DNA from: JACDER01 sp963842575
GTDB lineage: Bacteria > Actinomycetota > Thermoleophilia > Gaiellales > Gaiellaceae
Length of the DNA: 64,000 bases
NCBI GenBank assembly: GCA_963842575.1
Contig: CAWJGS010000004.1
Coordinates: 635,177 to 699,176, forward strand
Reading direction: 5' to 3'
The notes under the pieces are model-generated. The model saw nothing but the letters and a program-made list of their open reading frames with translations. It had not been told where the DNA came from and searched no databases. Numbering within the stretch: position 1 is the first letter of the stretch; the number at the start of each line of letters is the position of its first letter. Both the position numbers and the translations under genes were made by a program. Of the stretch, positions 1 to 8,207 are shown in pieces.

Positions 1-894
1 CACGACGTCACGCTCTTCAACCGCGGCCAGACGAACCCCGAGCTCTTCCCCGAGGCCGAGCGGATCACCGGTGACCGCGACGGCGGGCTCGACGCGCTCG
101 CCGGGCGCGACTGGGACGCGGTCGTCGACACGTGCGGCTACTTCCCGCGCATCGTCCGCGCCTCTGCGGAAGCGCTCAGCGACGCCGTCGGGACCTACGT
201 CTTCATCTCCACCATCTCGGTCTACGCCGACCTGTCCGAGCCGGTCGACGAGTCGAGCCCGCTGGGGACGATCGAGGACGAGACCGTCGAGGAGTTCGGC
301 CCCGAGTTCGAGAACTACGGCCCGCTCAAGGCGCTCTGCGAGCAGGCGGTGCAGGACGTATACGGCGAGCGAGCGCTGATCATCCGCCCCGGCTTCATCG
401 TCGGGCCGCACGACCCGACCGACCGCTTCACCCACTGGCCGGTGCGCGCCGCGCGCGGCGGGACGATGATCGCGCCGGGGCCGCCCGAGCGACCGTTCCA
501 GTTCGTCGACGTACGCGATCTCGCCGCGTGGATTCTGACGATGGTCGAGGAGGGCCGGAACGGCGTCTTCAACGCGACCAACGAGGGCGTGCCCCTCGGG
601 GACGTGCTCGCCGAGGCCGACTCGGATGTGGTCTGGGCGCACGACGAGTGGCTGGTCGAGCAGGGCGTGGACGAGCAGGAGCTGCCCCTCTGGTCCGCGG
701 ACGCTCGCTTTGCCGCGCTGCACGAGGCGAACGTGTCCAGGGCAGTCGCCGCCGGCCTCACGTTCCGCCCGCACGCCGAGACGTCGCGCGACACGCTCGC
801 CTGGCGAGGGATCGACGCGGAGCTGAACGCCGGCATGAACGCGGAGCGGGAGGCCGAGTTGATCGCCGCGTGGCGCGAACGCCCATCCTCGTAA
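1..894 (+). CDS. NAD-dependent epimerase/dehydratase family protein, 5' end cut by window
   Basis: The frame is open from base 1, so the N-terminal Rossmann glycine motif lies outside the window. The visible part begins HDVTLFNRGQTNPELF, typical just after the first strand of extended-SDR sugar epimerases. It continues with VVDTCGY, VFISTISVY and a YGPLK segment that fits the catalytic YxxxK. The substrate-binding part follows (RPGFIVGPHDPTDR, FQFVDVRDLA). At least 297 residues are present, close to full length for the family. The substrate cannot be told. The downstream sulfotransferase overlaps its end by 25 bases, so the two are probably co-transcribed. Confidence 0.85.
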   Translation, partial: HDVTLFNRGQTNPELFPEAERITGDRDGGLDALAGRDWDAVVDTCGYFPRIVRASAEALSDAVGTYVFISTISVYADLSEPVDESSPLGTIEDETVEEFGPEFENYGPLKALCEQAVQDVYGERALIIRPGFIVGPHDPTDRFTHWPVRAARGGTMIAPGPPERPFQFVDVRDLAAWILTMVEEGRNGVFNATNEGVPLGDVLAEADSDVVWAHDEWLVEQGVDEQELPLWSADARFAALHEANVSRAVAAGLTFRPHAETSRDTLAWRGIDAELNAGMNAEREAELIAAWRERPSS

Positions 895-1754
895 CGGGGA
901 TGCACCGATCCGGGACGACCTGGGTCGGGCGCATCTTGACCGCCTCACGCGAGGCCGTCTACCTGCACGAGCCGCTCAACCCGCTCTCCGCGCCGCAGCT
1001 TCTCGGCCTACGAATCGAGCGGCAGTACGTGTACATCACGGAAGAGGACGAGAACGGCTTTCCCGAGGCGTACCGGCGCCTCCTGGGCTTCCCGCTCGGC
1101 GCAGCCCGCGCCGAGCGCAACGCTGCGCAGCAGCTGCGTCGCGCGGTGCGGCTCGCGCATGCTCGGGTGACCGGCGCACGCGCCCTGCTGAAGGATCCTT
1201 TCGCCGTCTTCTCCATCCCGTGGTTCGCGCGCCGGCTCGGCGCGCAGGTCGTCGTCGTCGTGCGCCGGCCCGAAGCCGTCGCGGGCAGCGCGAAGCGGCT
1301 CGGCTGGGGGTTCGATACGCGCTGGGTGCTGGGCCAGCCGCTCCTCATGCGGGACCGTCTGGAGCCGTACAGAGCCGAGCTCGAGGCCCAGCCTGACACT
1401 CTCGTGGGCCAGTCCGCTCTCCTCTGGAAGATCGTGTACGGCACCGTTCGCGAGGACGCGCGCGAGCTCCCGCAGATCACGCTCGTCCGGCACGAAGACC
1501 TCTCGCGGGAGCCGCTCGACGGCTTCCGGCGCCTGTATGGATCGCTTGGCCTCACCTTCGGCGAGCGTTCGAGAAATGCCGTCGAGCGGACGACCAGCGC
1601 GAGCAACCCGCCCGAAACCGACCTCTCGGTTCCCGGGTCGGTCCTGGTGAACAGCGAGGCGAACCTCGAGAGCTGGAAGACGCGTCTGACGCCGGAGGAA
1701 GTGGAACTCGTGCGCGCGGAGACGGACGAGCTCGCCGCCGAGCTCTACTCGTAG
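870..1754 (+). CDS. Sulfotransferase family protein
   Basis: A GTG start at 870 gives 294 residues beginning VARTPILVTGMHRSGTTWVG. MHRSGTT is the 5'-phosphosulfate (PAPS-binding) loop of the sulfotransferase fold. A later VVVVRRPEAVAGS segment matches the 3'-phosphate-binding strand and helix. The family transfers sulfate from PAPS to a carbohydrate or lipid acceptor; the acceptor here is unknown. The frame stays open upstream of the GTG, but that stretch overlaps the epimerase and has no family similarity. The 3' end overlaps the convergent SIS gene by 10 bases. Confidence 0.8.
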   Translation: MARTPILVTGMHRSGTTWVGRILTASREAVYLHEPLNPLSAPQLLGLRIERQYVYITEEDENGFPEAYRRLLGFPLGAARAERNAAQQLRRAVRLAHARVTGARALLKDPFAVFSIPWFARRLGAQVVVVVRRPEAVAGSAKRLGWGFDTRWVLGQPLLMRDRLEPYRAELEAQPDTLVGQSALLWKIVYGTVREDARELPQITLVRHEDLSREPLDGFRRLYGSLGLTFGERSRNAVERTTSASNPPETDLSVPGSVLVNSEANLESWKTRLTPEEVELVRAETDELAAELYS

Positions 1755-2608
1755 GCGGCGCGGGCGCGGGCCCAGCGCTCGTCGTCGCGCCGGATGAGGT
1801 CCGGGTCGACGCCGCGCGCCGCGGCGAGCTCGACGGTGAGGACCTGGAATCGCACGATGTCCACGACCGGGTGGACGGTTGGAACGAGCGTTGCGTCGCA
1901 CCCGAGCGCCTCGAGCGCTGCGACCGCGCCGTGCGCACGCTCGGCGGCGCGGCCCTCGCCCTCGAGGACGAAGCAGCGAACCGACTCGTCGATCGCCGCG
2001 AGGTAGCCGTGCAGTAGCTGCTCCGTCTCGTGTACCTCGGCCGCGACGAACGCACCTTCGCGCAGCTTGAGCACGGCCTCCTGCGCCGTCGGCCAGTCGC
2101 GGCCGGCACCCGCGACGAGCCAGCGTTCGTGGTCGGAGACGGGAAATGGGTCGGCGATGGCCGCCGCAACCGCGCCGGAAAGCCACGCGACATCCTCGCC
2201 TCGGAGCGCCGCAAGTGCCGCCACCGCGCACGTGTAGCTCGCGGTGTGGCAGTAGCTCTTCTCCACCTCGGGCGTCGAGACGAACACCTCCTCGCACAGC
2301 TCCGCGATTGGGCTCTCCGCGACGGCGGTCACGCACCACTTGGGTCCCGGGAACGCGCGTGCCGCCTCGAGCGTCAACGGCGTCTCCCCCTCGTGGCTGA
2401 GCAGGACGAGGAGCTCGGCGTCCCGGCGCGGCGCGAGCACGAGCTCGAGCGCCTGCACGGCCTCGCCGCCGGTCTGGGCTGCGTGGAAGGACGTCCCGCA
2501 GCCGGTGAGCAGCACGCGCGCGTCCGGGAAGCGGCGGTCGGTCGGCACCTGCGTCAGCCATTCCGGCTGCGCCTGGATCCCCTGCCGCGTGAATTCTCCG
2601 TTCGGCAT
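1745..2608 (-). CDS. SIS-domain sugar isomerase-like protein
   Basis: 287 residues from ATG at 2608 (MPNGEFTRQGIQAQPEW). The first SIS domain has RVLLTGCGTSFHAAQTGGEA and LLVLLSHEGETPLT, the sugar-phosphate-binding Ser/Thr loops of glucosamine-6-phosphate synthase isomerase domains. A second SIS half (WLVAGAGRDWPTAQEAVLKLREGAFV) follows. There is no N-terminal glutaminase domain, so it is not a full GlmS. It is probably a stand-alone isomerase or deaminase acting on a phosphorylated aminosugar. An in-frame extension upstream to 2929 is low-complexity and runs antisense to the phosphatase gene, so it was not used. Confidence 0.75.
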   Translation of the reverse strand: MPNGEFTRQGIQAQPEWLTQVPTDRRFPDARVLLTGCGTSFHAAQTGGEAVQALELVLAPRRDAELLVLLSHEGETPLTLEAARAFPGPKWCVTAVAESPIAELCEEVFVSTPEVEKSYCHTASYTCAVAALAALRGEDVAWLSGAVAAAIADPFPVSDHERWLVAGAGRDWPTAQEAVLKLREGAFVAAEVHETEQLLHGYLAAIDESVRCFVLEGEGRAAERAHGAVAALEALGCDATLVPTVHPVVDIVRFQVLTVELAAARGVDPDLIRRDDERWARARAAYE

Positions 2609-2631
2609 CGCCCAGCGACGATACTGCCCGC

Positions 2632-3219
2632 GTGAGCCTCTTGTACCTCGTCCGTCACGCGCAGGTGCTCCTGCGCGGCGACCAGCCGATGCCCTCCTGG
2701 CACCTGTCGCCGACCGGCGAGCAGCAGGCACGCGACCTCGCGCGCTCGCCGGTGTGGCGCGACTTGACCCTGATCGCGTCCAGCCCGGAGGCGAAAGCGG
2801 TCGCGACCGCGCAGCCGATCGCCGGGACGACCGGGCTCGACCTGCGCATCGACCCCGACTTGCACGAGGTCGACCGCGGCACGACGCCGCTCGTGAGCCA
2901 GGGCGAGTACCACGCGCTCGTCGCCGCACACTTCGCCTCTCCGAACGAGAGTGTGTCCGAGTGGGAGACGGGAGCCGACGCTCGCGCCCGCGTCGTCGCC
3001 TGCATCGACCGCTTGACGAACAGCGCGGAAGGCGACGTCTGCGTCGTCTCGCACGGCCTCGTCCTCAGCCACTACCTCGCGAACCTGCGCGGCATGGACG
3101 CACCGAACCTGGAGGAGTGGGCCGCGATCCCGCTGCCCGGCGTCGCCACCGTCGACCTCGTGACCAACGAGCTCGTCCAACCGTTCGTCTCGCTGATGGA
3201 GTTCATGGGCCTGGCATGA
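2632..3219 (+). CDS. Histidine phosphatase family protein
   Basis: 195 residues from GTG at 2632. It opens MSLLYLVRHAQVLLRG, where RHA is the phosphate-binding RHG-type motif carrying the catalytic histidine. The second histidine is in VCVVSHGLVLSHYLANL. Family members are phosphoglycerate mutase-like phosphatases acting on small phosphorylated metabolites; the substrate cannot be told. It is first in a tight operon: its TGA overlaps the ATG of the thioesterase (ATGA), which in turn overlaps the M16 peptidase in the same way. Confidence 0.8.
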   Translation: MSLLYLVRHAQVLLRGDQPMPSWHLSPTGEQQARDLARSPVWRDLTLIASSPEAKAVATAQPIAGTTGLDLRIDPDLHEVDRGTTPLVSQGEYHALVAAHFASPNESVSEWETGADARARVVACIDRLTNSAEGDVCVVSHGLVLSHYLANLRGMDAPNLEEWAAIPLPGVATVDLVTNELVQPFVSLMEFMGLA

Positions 3220-3593
3220 GCCTGCGGATCGTCCACCGTGAGCGAGTCCGCTTCCGCGACTGCGACTCGCTCGGCCACGTGAACAACGCGGTGTACCTCA
3301 CGTACCTCGAGGAGGCGCGCGTCGACCTGCGCAACGAGTTCGGCTTCGACTGGACGCAGATGATCCTGGCCCGCTGCGAGATCGACTTCCGCGACCAGGT
3401 CTCGGTCGGCGAGGTGGTGGAGGTGACCGTGTGGCCGACGCGTGTGGGGAACAAGAGCTTCGACCTCGCCTACGAGCTCAAGGTCGGCGACCGGCTCGTG
3501 GCGGAGGCAAAGACCGTGCTCGTCGCCTTCGACTACGAGCGGGGGGAGTCGGTTCCGCTCCGGGATGATTGGCGTAAGCTGCTCTCGGAATGA
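3216..3593 (+). CDS. Acyl-CoA thioesterase, 4-hydroxybenzoyl-CoA thioesterase (hot-dog) family
   Basis: 125 residues, a normal length for a single hot-dog fold. The segment RFRDCDSLGHVNNAVYLTYL contains the DxxGHVNN active-site signature of YbgC/FcbC-like thioesterases. The predicted activity is hydrolysis of a short- or medium-chain acyl-CoA in the cytosol. The ATG at 3216 overlaps the upstream stop by four bases, and its own stop overlaps the next start the same way, so translation of the three genes is likely coupled. Confidence 0.82.
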   Translation: MSLRIVHRERVRFRDCDSLGHVNNAVYLTYLEEARVDLRNEFGFDWTQMILARCEIDFRDQVSVGEVVEVTVWPTRVGNKSFDLAYELKVGDRLVAEAKTVLVAFDYERGESVPLRDDWRKLLSE

Positions 3594-4858
3594 GCACCTA
3601 CGAGCGCCACACCCTCGCGAACGGCCTGCGCGTCCTGACCGCGCCGCTGCCCCAGGCGAAGTCCATCACCTGCTTCATCATGGTCGCGTCCGGCTCCCGC
3701 TACGAGACCAAGGACACGAACGGGATCGCCCATTTCACCGAGCACATGGTCTTCAAGGGCACGGAGCGGCGCCCGACCGCGCGCGACATCGCGGCCGAGG
3801 TCGACGCGATCGGCGGGGAGTTCAACGCCTTCACGAGCAAGGAGTACACGGGCTACTACGTCCGCTGCGCGGGCGAGTCGCGCGAGATTGCCATGGACGT
3901 CCTCGTGGACATGCTCCGCAACTCGAAGTTCGAGCCGGACGAGATCGAACGCGAGAAGGGCGTGATCATCGAGGAGATGAACATGTATCTCGACACGCCG
4001 CGAGACCTCGTCGACAACGTGTACGAGGAGGTGCTGTACGGCGACCAGCCGCTCGGCTGGATGGTGCTCGGCCGCAAGGAGGCGATCCGCGCCGCCAATC
4101 GCGAGACGTTCCTCGACTACCTCGGCCACTGGTACAAGCCGGGGCGGGTCGTGGTCGGGCTCGGCGGTCTCATCGAGGGCGACTTCCTCGGCCAGATCGA
4201 AGAGCTGCTCGGAGACCTGTCGGGGAATGGAGCCGACGGGCCCGCGCCACTCCAGCCGGTCGACGCGGAGCACACGCGGATCAAGCTCCACACGAAGGAC
4301 TCCGACCAGGCGCACCTCTGCCTCGGCACGATCAGCTACCCGCTCAAGCATCCCGACCGCTACGCGCTCCAGCTGCTCGCGGTCGTGCTCGGGGGCGGCA
4401 TGTCCTCGCGGCTCTTCACCGAGGTGCGCGAGCGCCGCGGCCTCGCGTACTACGTCTTCGGCACCAACTACAGCTACACGGACACGGGGACGCTCTACTC
4501 GCAGGCAGGCGTCGACCTGAACCGGATCGACGACGCGATCTCGACGGTGGCCGGGGAGCTGAAGAAGATGGCGGACGAGACGGTGCCGGCGGACGAGCTC
4601 GAGAAGGCGCGCTCGTTCGCGAAAGGACGCTTCACCCTGCAGACCGAGAGCCCGCAGGGTCTCCTCCAGTTCGGGCTTCGGCGCGAGGTGCTCGAAGGTG
4701 GAGCCGTCGAGCCGCAGGACGTGCTGGACGGGTTGGACGCGGTCACGGCCGAGGACGTCCAGCGCGTCGCTCAGGACGTGATCGGGCGCAACGCGTTCAC
4801 GCTCGCCGTCGTCGGCCCGTTCGACGACGAGGAGCGCTTCGCGAAGCTCCTGAACTAA
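3590..4858 (+). CDS. M16 family zinc metallopeptidase (processing-peptidase-like)
   Basis: 422 residues. The inverted zinc motif HFTEH spans residues 48-52 in GIAHFTEHMVFKG, with the downstream glutamate expected in the EREKGVIIEEMNMYLDTP region. The second inactive domain has the substrate-binding R/Y segment (LGGGMSSRLFTEVRERRGLAY). Length and both halves match bacterial PqqL/YmxG-like peptidases. It is last in the 2632-4858 operon. The stop at 4858 is followed by a near-repeat of its last bases (AAGCTCCTGA.CTAA). Confidence 0.88.
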   Translation: MSTYERHTLANGLRVLTAPLPQAKSITCFIMVASGSRYETKDTNGIAHFTEHMVFKGTERRPTARDIAAEVDAIGGEFNAFTSKEYTGYYVRCAGESREIAMDVLVDMLRNSKFEPDEIEREKGVIIEEMNMYLDTPRDLVDNVYEEVLYGDQPLGWMVLGRKEAIRAANRETFLDYLGHWYKPGRVVVGLGGLIEGDFLGQIEELLGDLSGNGADGPAPLQPVDAEHTRIKLHTKDSDQAHLCLGTISYPLKHPDRYALQLLAVVLGGGMSSRLFTEVRERRGLAYYVFGTNYSYTDTGTLYSQAGVDLNRIDDAISTVAGELKKMADETVPADELEKARSFAKGRFTLQTESPQGLLQFGLRREVLEGGAVEPQDVLDGLDAVTAEDVQRVAQDVIGRNAFTLAVVGPFDDEERFAKLLN

Positions 4859-4930
4859 AGCTCCTGAGCTAAACGGAAGATTCGCGCGGGTTCTGCCGTC
4901 TTGCGGTCACACGATCGGAAGGGGCAGAAG

Positions 4931-5179
4931 ATGAAGCGCACCCACCACATTCGCAACTCCGTCGTCCTCCTGGTTTCGGTAGCAGCGCTGGTTGCGCCGG
5001 CCGGAGCGATGGCCTATCCCGTCATCGGCGACGATCCGTCCACCGCGCAGTCCCAGGCCGAAGGACACGCCTGGTACGTGAAGTACACGAAGAGCCGCAG
5101 CGTCAAGATCAAGCCCGTCAAGCCGGCGAGCAAGCCGAACACGCTCTGCCCAGGCAAGACGATCTGCCGGAAGCCGTAG
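4931..5179 (+). CDS. Small secreted basic protein, unknown function
   Basis: 82 residues from ATG at 4931, preceded by GGAAGGGGCAGAAG as a purine-rich ribosome site. The N-terminus (MKRTHHIRNSVVLLVSVAAL) is a signal peptide with a probable cleavage after AGAMA. The mature part is about 50 residues and lysine-rich (KYTKSRSVKIKPVKPASKP), with two cysteines near the end (CPGKTIC) that could form a disulfide. The upstream in-frame ATG at 4901 would put charged residues ahead of the signal and is less likely. I do not recognise a family. Confidence 0.6.
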   Translation: MKRTHHIRNSVVLLVSVAALVAPAGAMAYPVIGDDPSTAQSQAEGHAWYVKYTKSRSVKIKPVKPASKPNTLCPGKTICRKP

Positions 5180-5194
5180 CCGACCCGACACAGC

Positions 5195-5227
5195 GAGGAG
5201 TCGTCCCTGAGAACGGGGCGACACCTC
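5195..5227. terminator. Hairpin between convergent genes, possible bidirectional terminator
   Basis: Arms 5195-5207 and 5215-5227 pair over about 12 positions with one A/A mismatch and one G-T wobble, around a 7-base loop. It lies between the stop of the small secreted protein and the stop of the MerR gene. There is no U-tract, so its strength is uncertain. Confidence 0.4.
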
Positions 5228-5242
5228 TGCGGAGACCCGGAG

Positions 5243-6133
5243 CTACTCCGCTTCTACGCGGCGCTTGAAGAACCCGCCCGGCTTCAACTCACCCTCGGGG
5301 CCGATCGGCCACATGATCACGGTCTCGTACTCGTTGGGGTCGCTGACCTCCTCCGGATCGGTGACGTAGATCTCGCGCGGCGCATCCGTCGGCGTCAGGC
5401 CGTTCTCCTCCATCACTTCGCTCATCAGGCGATAGGACTTGCCGAGGGCGGTGTAGGGGCCGACGTGCTTCATCACGAGCGCCCGCGTCGCCGGGAGTGT
5501 CGTCGGCTCGATGCGTCCGCGGCCGGGAACGTCCTCTGCGACCGGCCAGCCGATCTGCGTGTCGAGAGTCCCGTCCTCGTTCGGGAAGGGACAGACGCAG
5601 ATCGGCGGTCCGTGGAAGCCGAGTCCGAGCTCCTGCACGTACGCGTGCACCTCCGCGATGTCCCTCGGCACGACCTCGGACATCTCGTCCTGGTGGACGT
5701 GCTCGCGTACCACGAGCGCCTTCACCTCGTCCACGTCCTGGATTCCGATTTCGAACTTGACCATCTCCTTCTCGGGCACGAGTTGCTCCTTTCCGTCGAT
5801 CAGTCGGGACAACTCCTCCAGCGTGTGCCGCAACTCGACCGCGCGGCCCTCGAGCCGCGCGCGGTGCGCCTCGAGCCCTTCGCGCAGGGTCTCGGGCGGC
5901 GCGTGCAGAAGCTCACGCACCTCCTCGAGCGGAACGTCGAGCTCGCGCAGCCTCCGGATCGCCTCGCCGTCGCGCGCCTGCTCGAGCGTGTACCAGCGGT
6001 AGCCGGTGTCCTCGTCCACGTGCGCGGGGACGAGCAGGCCGATCGCGTCATAACGCCGGAGCGTGCGGATGGTCAGGCCGGTCGTGCGGGCGAAGCGGCC
6101 GATCGAGAGGAGCTGCGCCGTGGAGAGTGTCAT
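5243..6133 (-). CDS. MerR-family transcriptional regulator with GyrI-like ligand-binding domain
   Basis: 296 residues. The N-terminal winged helix (residues about 8-75) has IGRFARTTGLTIRTLRRYD and DTGYRWYTLEQA, both typical of MerR. A coiled dimerisation helix follows (about 76-120). The C-terminal 160 residues resemble the GyrI/AraC-effector (SHS2) fold (VKALVVREHV, ALVMKHVGPYTALGKSY). This is the BmrR/BltR-type layout, in which a hydrophobic drug or lipid is the usual ligand. No obvious efflux partner is adjacent: the upstream neighbour is a TPR-like protein, and a DMT transporter diverges at 6653. Confidence 0.82.
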   Translation of the reverse strand: MTLSTAQLLSIGRFARTTGLTIRTLRRYDAIGLLVPAHVDEDTGYRWYTLEQARDGEAIRRLRELDVPLEEVRELLHAPPETLREGLEAHRARLEGRAVELRHTLEELSRLIDGKEQLVPEKEMVKFEIGIQDVDEVKALVVREHVHQDEMSEVVPRDIAEVHAYVQELGLGFHGPPICVCPFPNEDGTLDTQIGWPVAEDVPGRGRIEPTTLPATRALVMKHVGPYTALGKSYRLMSEVMEENGLTPTDAPREIYVTDPEEVSDPNEYETVIMWPIGPEGELKPGGFFKRRVEAE

Positions 6134-6175
6134 CGCCGCGAGCGTACGGCCTCTCCCGAGGGGGAGCAGGGCTCG

Positions 6176-6622
6176 TCACGGGAGCGTGGCGAGATCCTCT
6201 TCGAGGTGTTCCCGGTCCTCGGCGTCGGCAACCTGCGCGGCCAGCTCGCGGGCACGCGCGGCACAGCGCTTCGCCTCGTCCTCGTTGCCCGCAGTCAGGT
6301 GAGCGCGGGCGAGCGCCTCGTACGCATACGGAATGTCCCAGTCGGCGATGTCATCCTGGCTCGCCTCGCAGTACGCCAGGCAGCGTCCGGCGTGGTAGAG
6401 AGCGGGCTCGGCGCGGCCCAGCGTGACGTAGACGCGGGAGATCTGCCACTCGCCGCGCGCGAGGTTCGCGCCCGTCCCGACCGCGGCCCAGTGGTGCCGG
6501 GACGCGTGCGCGGCGTTGATCATCTCGTCGTCCTGCTCGGGCGTCCGCTCGGGCAGCTCCATGAGCGACCAGGTGCGGTTGAAGAGGTCGACCGCCGTCT
6601 GCCGCTCGTCCTGGGCATGCAT
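6176..6622 (-). CDS. TPR-like alpha-helical protein, unknown function
   Basis: 148 residues from ATG at 6622 (MHAQDERQTAVDLFNRTW). Helical repeats resembling tetratricopeptides are visible (ISRVYVTLGRAEPALYHAGRCL; YEALARAHLTAGNEDEAKRC). Proteins of this size and start are common in actinobacteria as unannotated TPR proteins. It ends 42 bases upstream of the MerR start, so the two may be co-transcribed. Confidence 0.6.
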   Translation of the reverse strand: MHAQDERQTAVDLFNRTWSLMELPERTPEQDDEMINAAHASRHHWAAVGTGANLARGEWQISRVYVTLGRAEPALYHAGRCLAYCEASQDDIADWDIPYAYEALARAHLTAGNEDEAKRCAARARELAAQVADAEDREHLEEDLATLP

Positions 6623-6652
6623 AACGAAGAGGCTATAGCGGAAAGAGGGAGC

Positions 6653-7573
6653 ATGGACACCCTCGCCACTCCGCTCGCGCTCCTTGCCGCCCTTTTCTTC
6701 GCGCTCGCCACCGTTCTCGAGCAGAAGGGCGCGATGGAGGAGCCGGAGGACGGCGCGCTGCATCCCGGGTTCCTCGCACGGCTCGTGCGCAAGCCGGTGT
6801 GGCTCGCCGGGCTCGGCGCGGACGCGCTCGGCTACGGGGCGCAGGCGGCGGCGCTCGGCTTCGGGCGGCTCTTGTCCGTGCAGCCGCTGCTCGTCGCGAG
6901 CGTCGTCTTCGCGCTCCCGCTCGGGGCGAAGATCACGCACCAGCACATCGGCCGGCGCGAGATCCTCGGCGCATCGGCCGTGTGCGCGGGGTTGATCGTC
7001 TTCCGCCTCGTGGCGACGCCCTACGGTGGATCGTCCGACGCGACCGCCGCCAGCTGGCTGATCGGCGCGGCGGTCATCGGGGGACTCGCCGCCCTGCTCG
7101 TCCTCGCGAGCATCGGCCGAAGGCCGAGCGTGCGCGCGACCTTCCTGGGAATCGCCGCGGGAATGATCCTCGGCGGCCTCGTCGCCGCGCTGACGAAGTC
7201 GACCGTCGACCGCTTCGACGACGGCTTCGCGGCCGTGCTCGCCGACTGGCACGTGTACGCGCTCGCGGGCGTGGCGCTGACCGGCTTCCTGCTCGCGCAA
7301 GCCTCCCTGCAGACCGGCGCGCTGGCGCCGGCGATGACGAGCGAGACGGTGCTGGAAGCCCTCGCCGGCGTGGTCGTCGGCATCACTGTGCTCAACGAGC
7401 GCCTCGACCAGAGCTCCGCCGAGACGGTCGTATCGCTCCTCGGGCTGGCCTTGGTCGTCGCCGGACTCCTGATCCTGTCTCGCTGCCGCGGTGCGGTCAG
7501 GCCTCGTGAACCATCCACACGTTCGGCTCCCAGTAGCGGCCGGCGTCCCGCTCTCGGTCGATCTCGAGCGTAG
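6653..7573 (+). CDS. DMT-superfamily (EamA/NIPA-like) membrane transporter
   Basis: 306 residues from ATG at 6653 with GAAAGAGGGAGC just upstream. About nine hydrophobic segments are visible, starting LATPLALLAALFFALATVLEQKGA. The internal duplication and the GALAPAMTSETVLEALAGVVVG segment are typical of DMT carriers. The substrate is unknown. The last 30 or so residues after LLILSR are basic, low-complexity and overlap the convergent GNAT gene by 77 bases. The real end may be nearer 7490 if the tail reflects a lost stop. Confidence 0.75.
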   Translation: MDTLATPLALLAALFFALATVLEQKGAMEEPEDGALHPGFLARLVRKPVWLAGLGADALGYGAQAAALGFGRLLSVQPLLVASVVFALPLGAKITHQHIGRREILGASAVCAGLIVFRLVATPYGGSSDATAASWLIGAAVIGGLAALLVLASIGRRPSVRATFLGIAAGMILGGLVAALTKSTVDRFDDGFAAVLADWHVYALAGVALTGFLLAQASLQTGALAPAMTSETVLEALAGVVVGITVLNERLDQSSAETVVSLLGLALVVAGLLILSRCRGAVRPREPSTRSAPSSGRRPALGRSRA

Positions 7574-8207
7574 CCAGCCCGCCCGGGAAGACGTATTCCC
7601 CGCTCTCGGGGAACGGCATCTGCGTCCACTCCTCCCACTCGGCGACGGTGCCGGTGATGCGCAGCGACTGCGGCTCCGGCTTGAGCACCGTTCCCCCGGC
7701 ACGCTCGTGCACGCGCATCCACGGGTCGAACAGCAGCCCGTCCTCGCGCCGCCACGCCGCGTAGCGCTCGATCGGAACGAGCGGATAGCGGTCCTTCCAG
7801 TTCGGCCGCACCGGTGCGATGAGCCCACCGAGATCGTTCGACCGCGCAATCTCGACCATCGCGCGCAGCGCCTCGGCGCTCAGCCCGCGGCCCTGCAGGC
7901 GGCCGGGCACGACGATGAGAAGCGCGCACAGGACGTCGGCGCCCTCCTCGTCGAAGCCGCGTGCGATCGCGCCGTCGATGCCGGCGGGAAGGTCCTCGAC
8001 GGTGCCGTCCCAGCGGACGGGAACGCAGCGCGCCCGGGCGAGGATCTCTTCGCCGTCCACGAGATGGAACTGGAACTCGGGCCGCTCCTCGGTCAGGCGG
8101 CCCCAGTAGCGGTTGAGGACGTCTCCGTGGTTGTTGTACTCGGGGAGCTGGTCTTTGACCGCCTCCCACGCGGGCTCGGCCAGGTCGGGCCGTTCGGCGA
8201 CGGTCAG
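7497..8207 (-). CDS. GNAT-family N-acetyltransferase, start uncertain
   Basis: About 236 residues. An acetyl-CoA pyrophosphate loop is visible (PGRLQGRGLSAEALRAM). The protein also has QLPEYNNHGDVLNRYW near the N-terminus and ends YWEPNVWMVHEA, as in a family of GNAT-like proteins found beside metabolic genes. No ATG, GTG or TTG starts the conserved region. The best candidate is CTG at 8207, overlapping the acetyl-CoA synthetase stop (8204-8206). An alternative is a lost upstream base. It is probably translationally coupled to the acetyl-CoA synthetase gene and could acetylate a protein or small molecule. Confidence 0.65.
   Translation of the reverse strand: MTVAERPDLAEPAWEAVKDQLPEYNNHGDVLNRYWGRLTEERPEFQFHLVDGEEILARARCVPVRWDGTVEDLPAGIDGAIARGFDEEGADVLCALLIVVPGRLQGRGLSAEALRAMVEIARSNDLGGLIAPVRPNWKDRYPLVPIERYAAWRREDGLLFDPWMRVHERAGGTVLKPEPQSLRITGTVAEWEEWTQMPFPESGEYVFPGGLATLEIDRERDAGRYWEPNVWMVHEA

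Noticed and set aside
132..869. N-terminal extension of the sulfotransferase frame
   Set aside because: It lies inside the epimerase gene in another frame, is arginine-rich, and the sulfotransferase domain starts cleanly at the GTG at 870.
2609..2929. 107-residue N-terminal extension of the SIS protein
   Set aside because: Low-complexity Arg/Ala/Ser stretch antisense to the phosphatase gene; the SIS domain has its own ATG at 2608.
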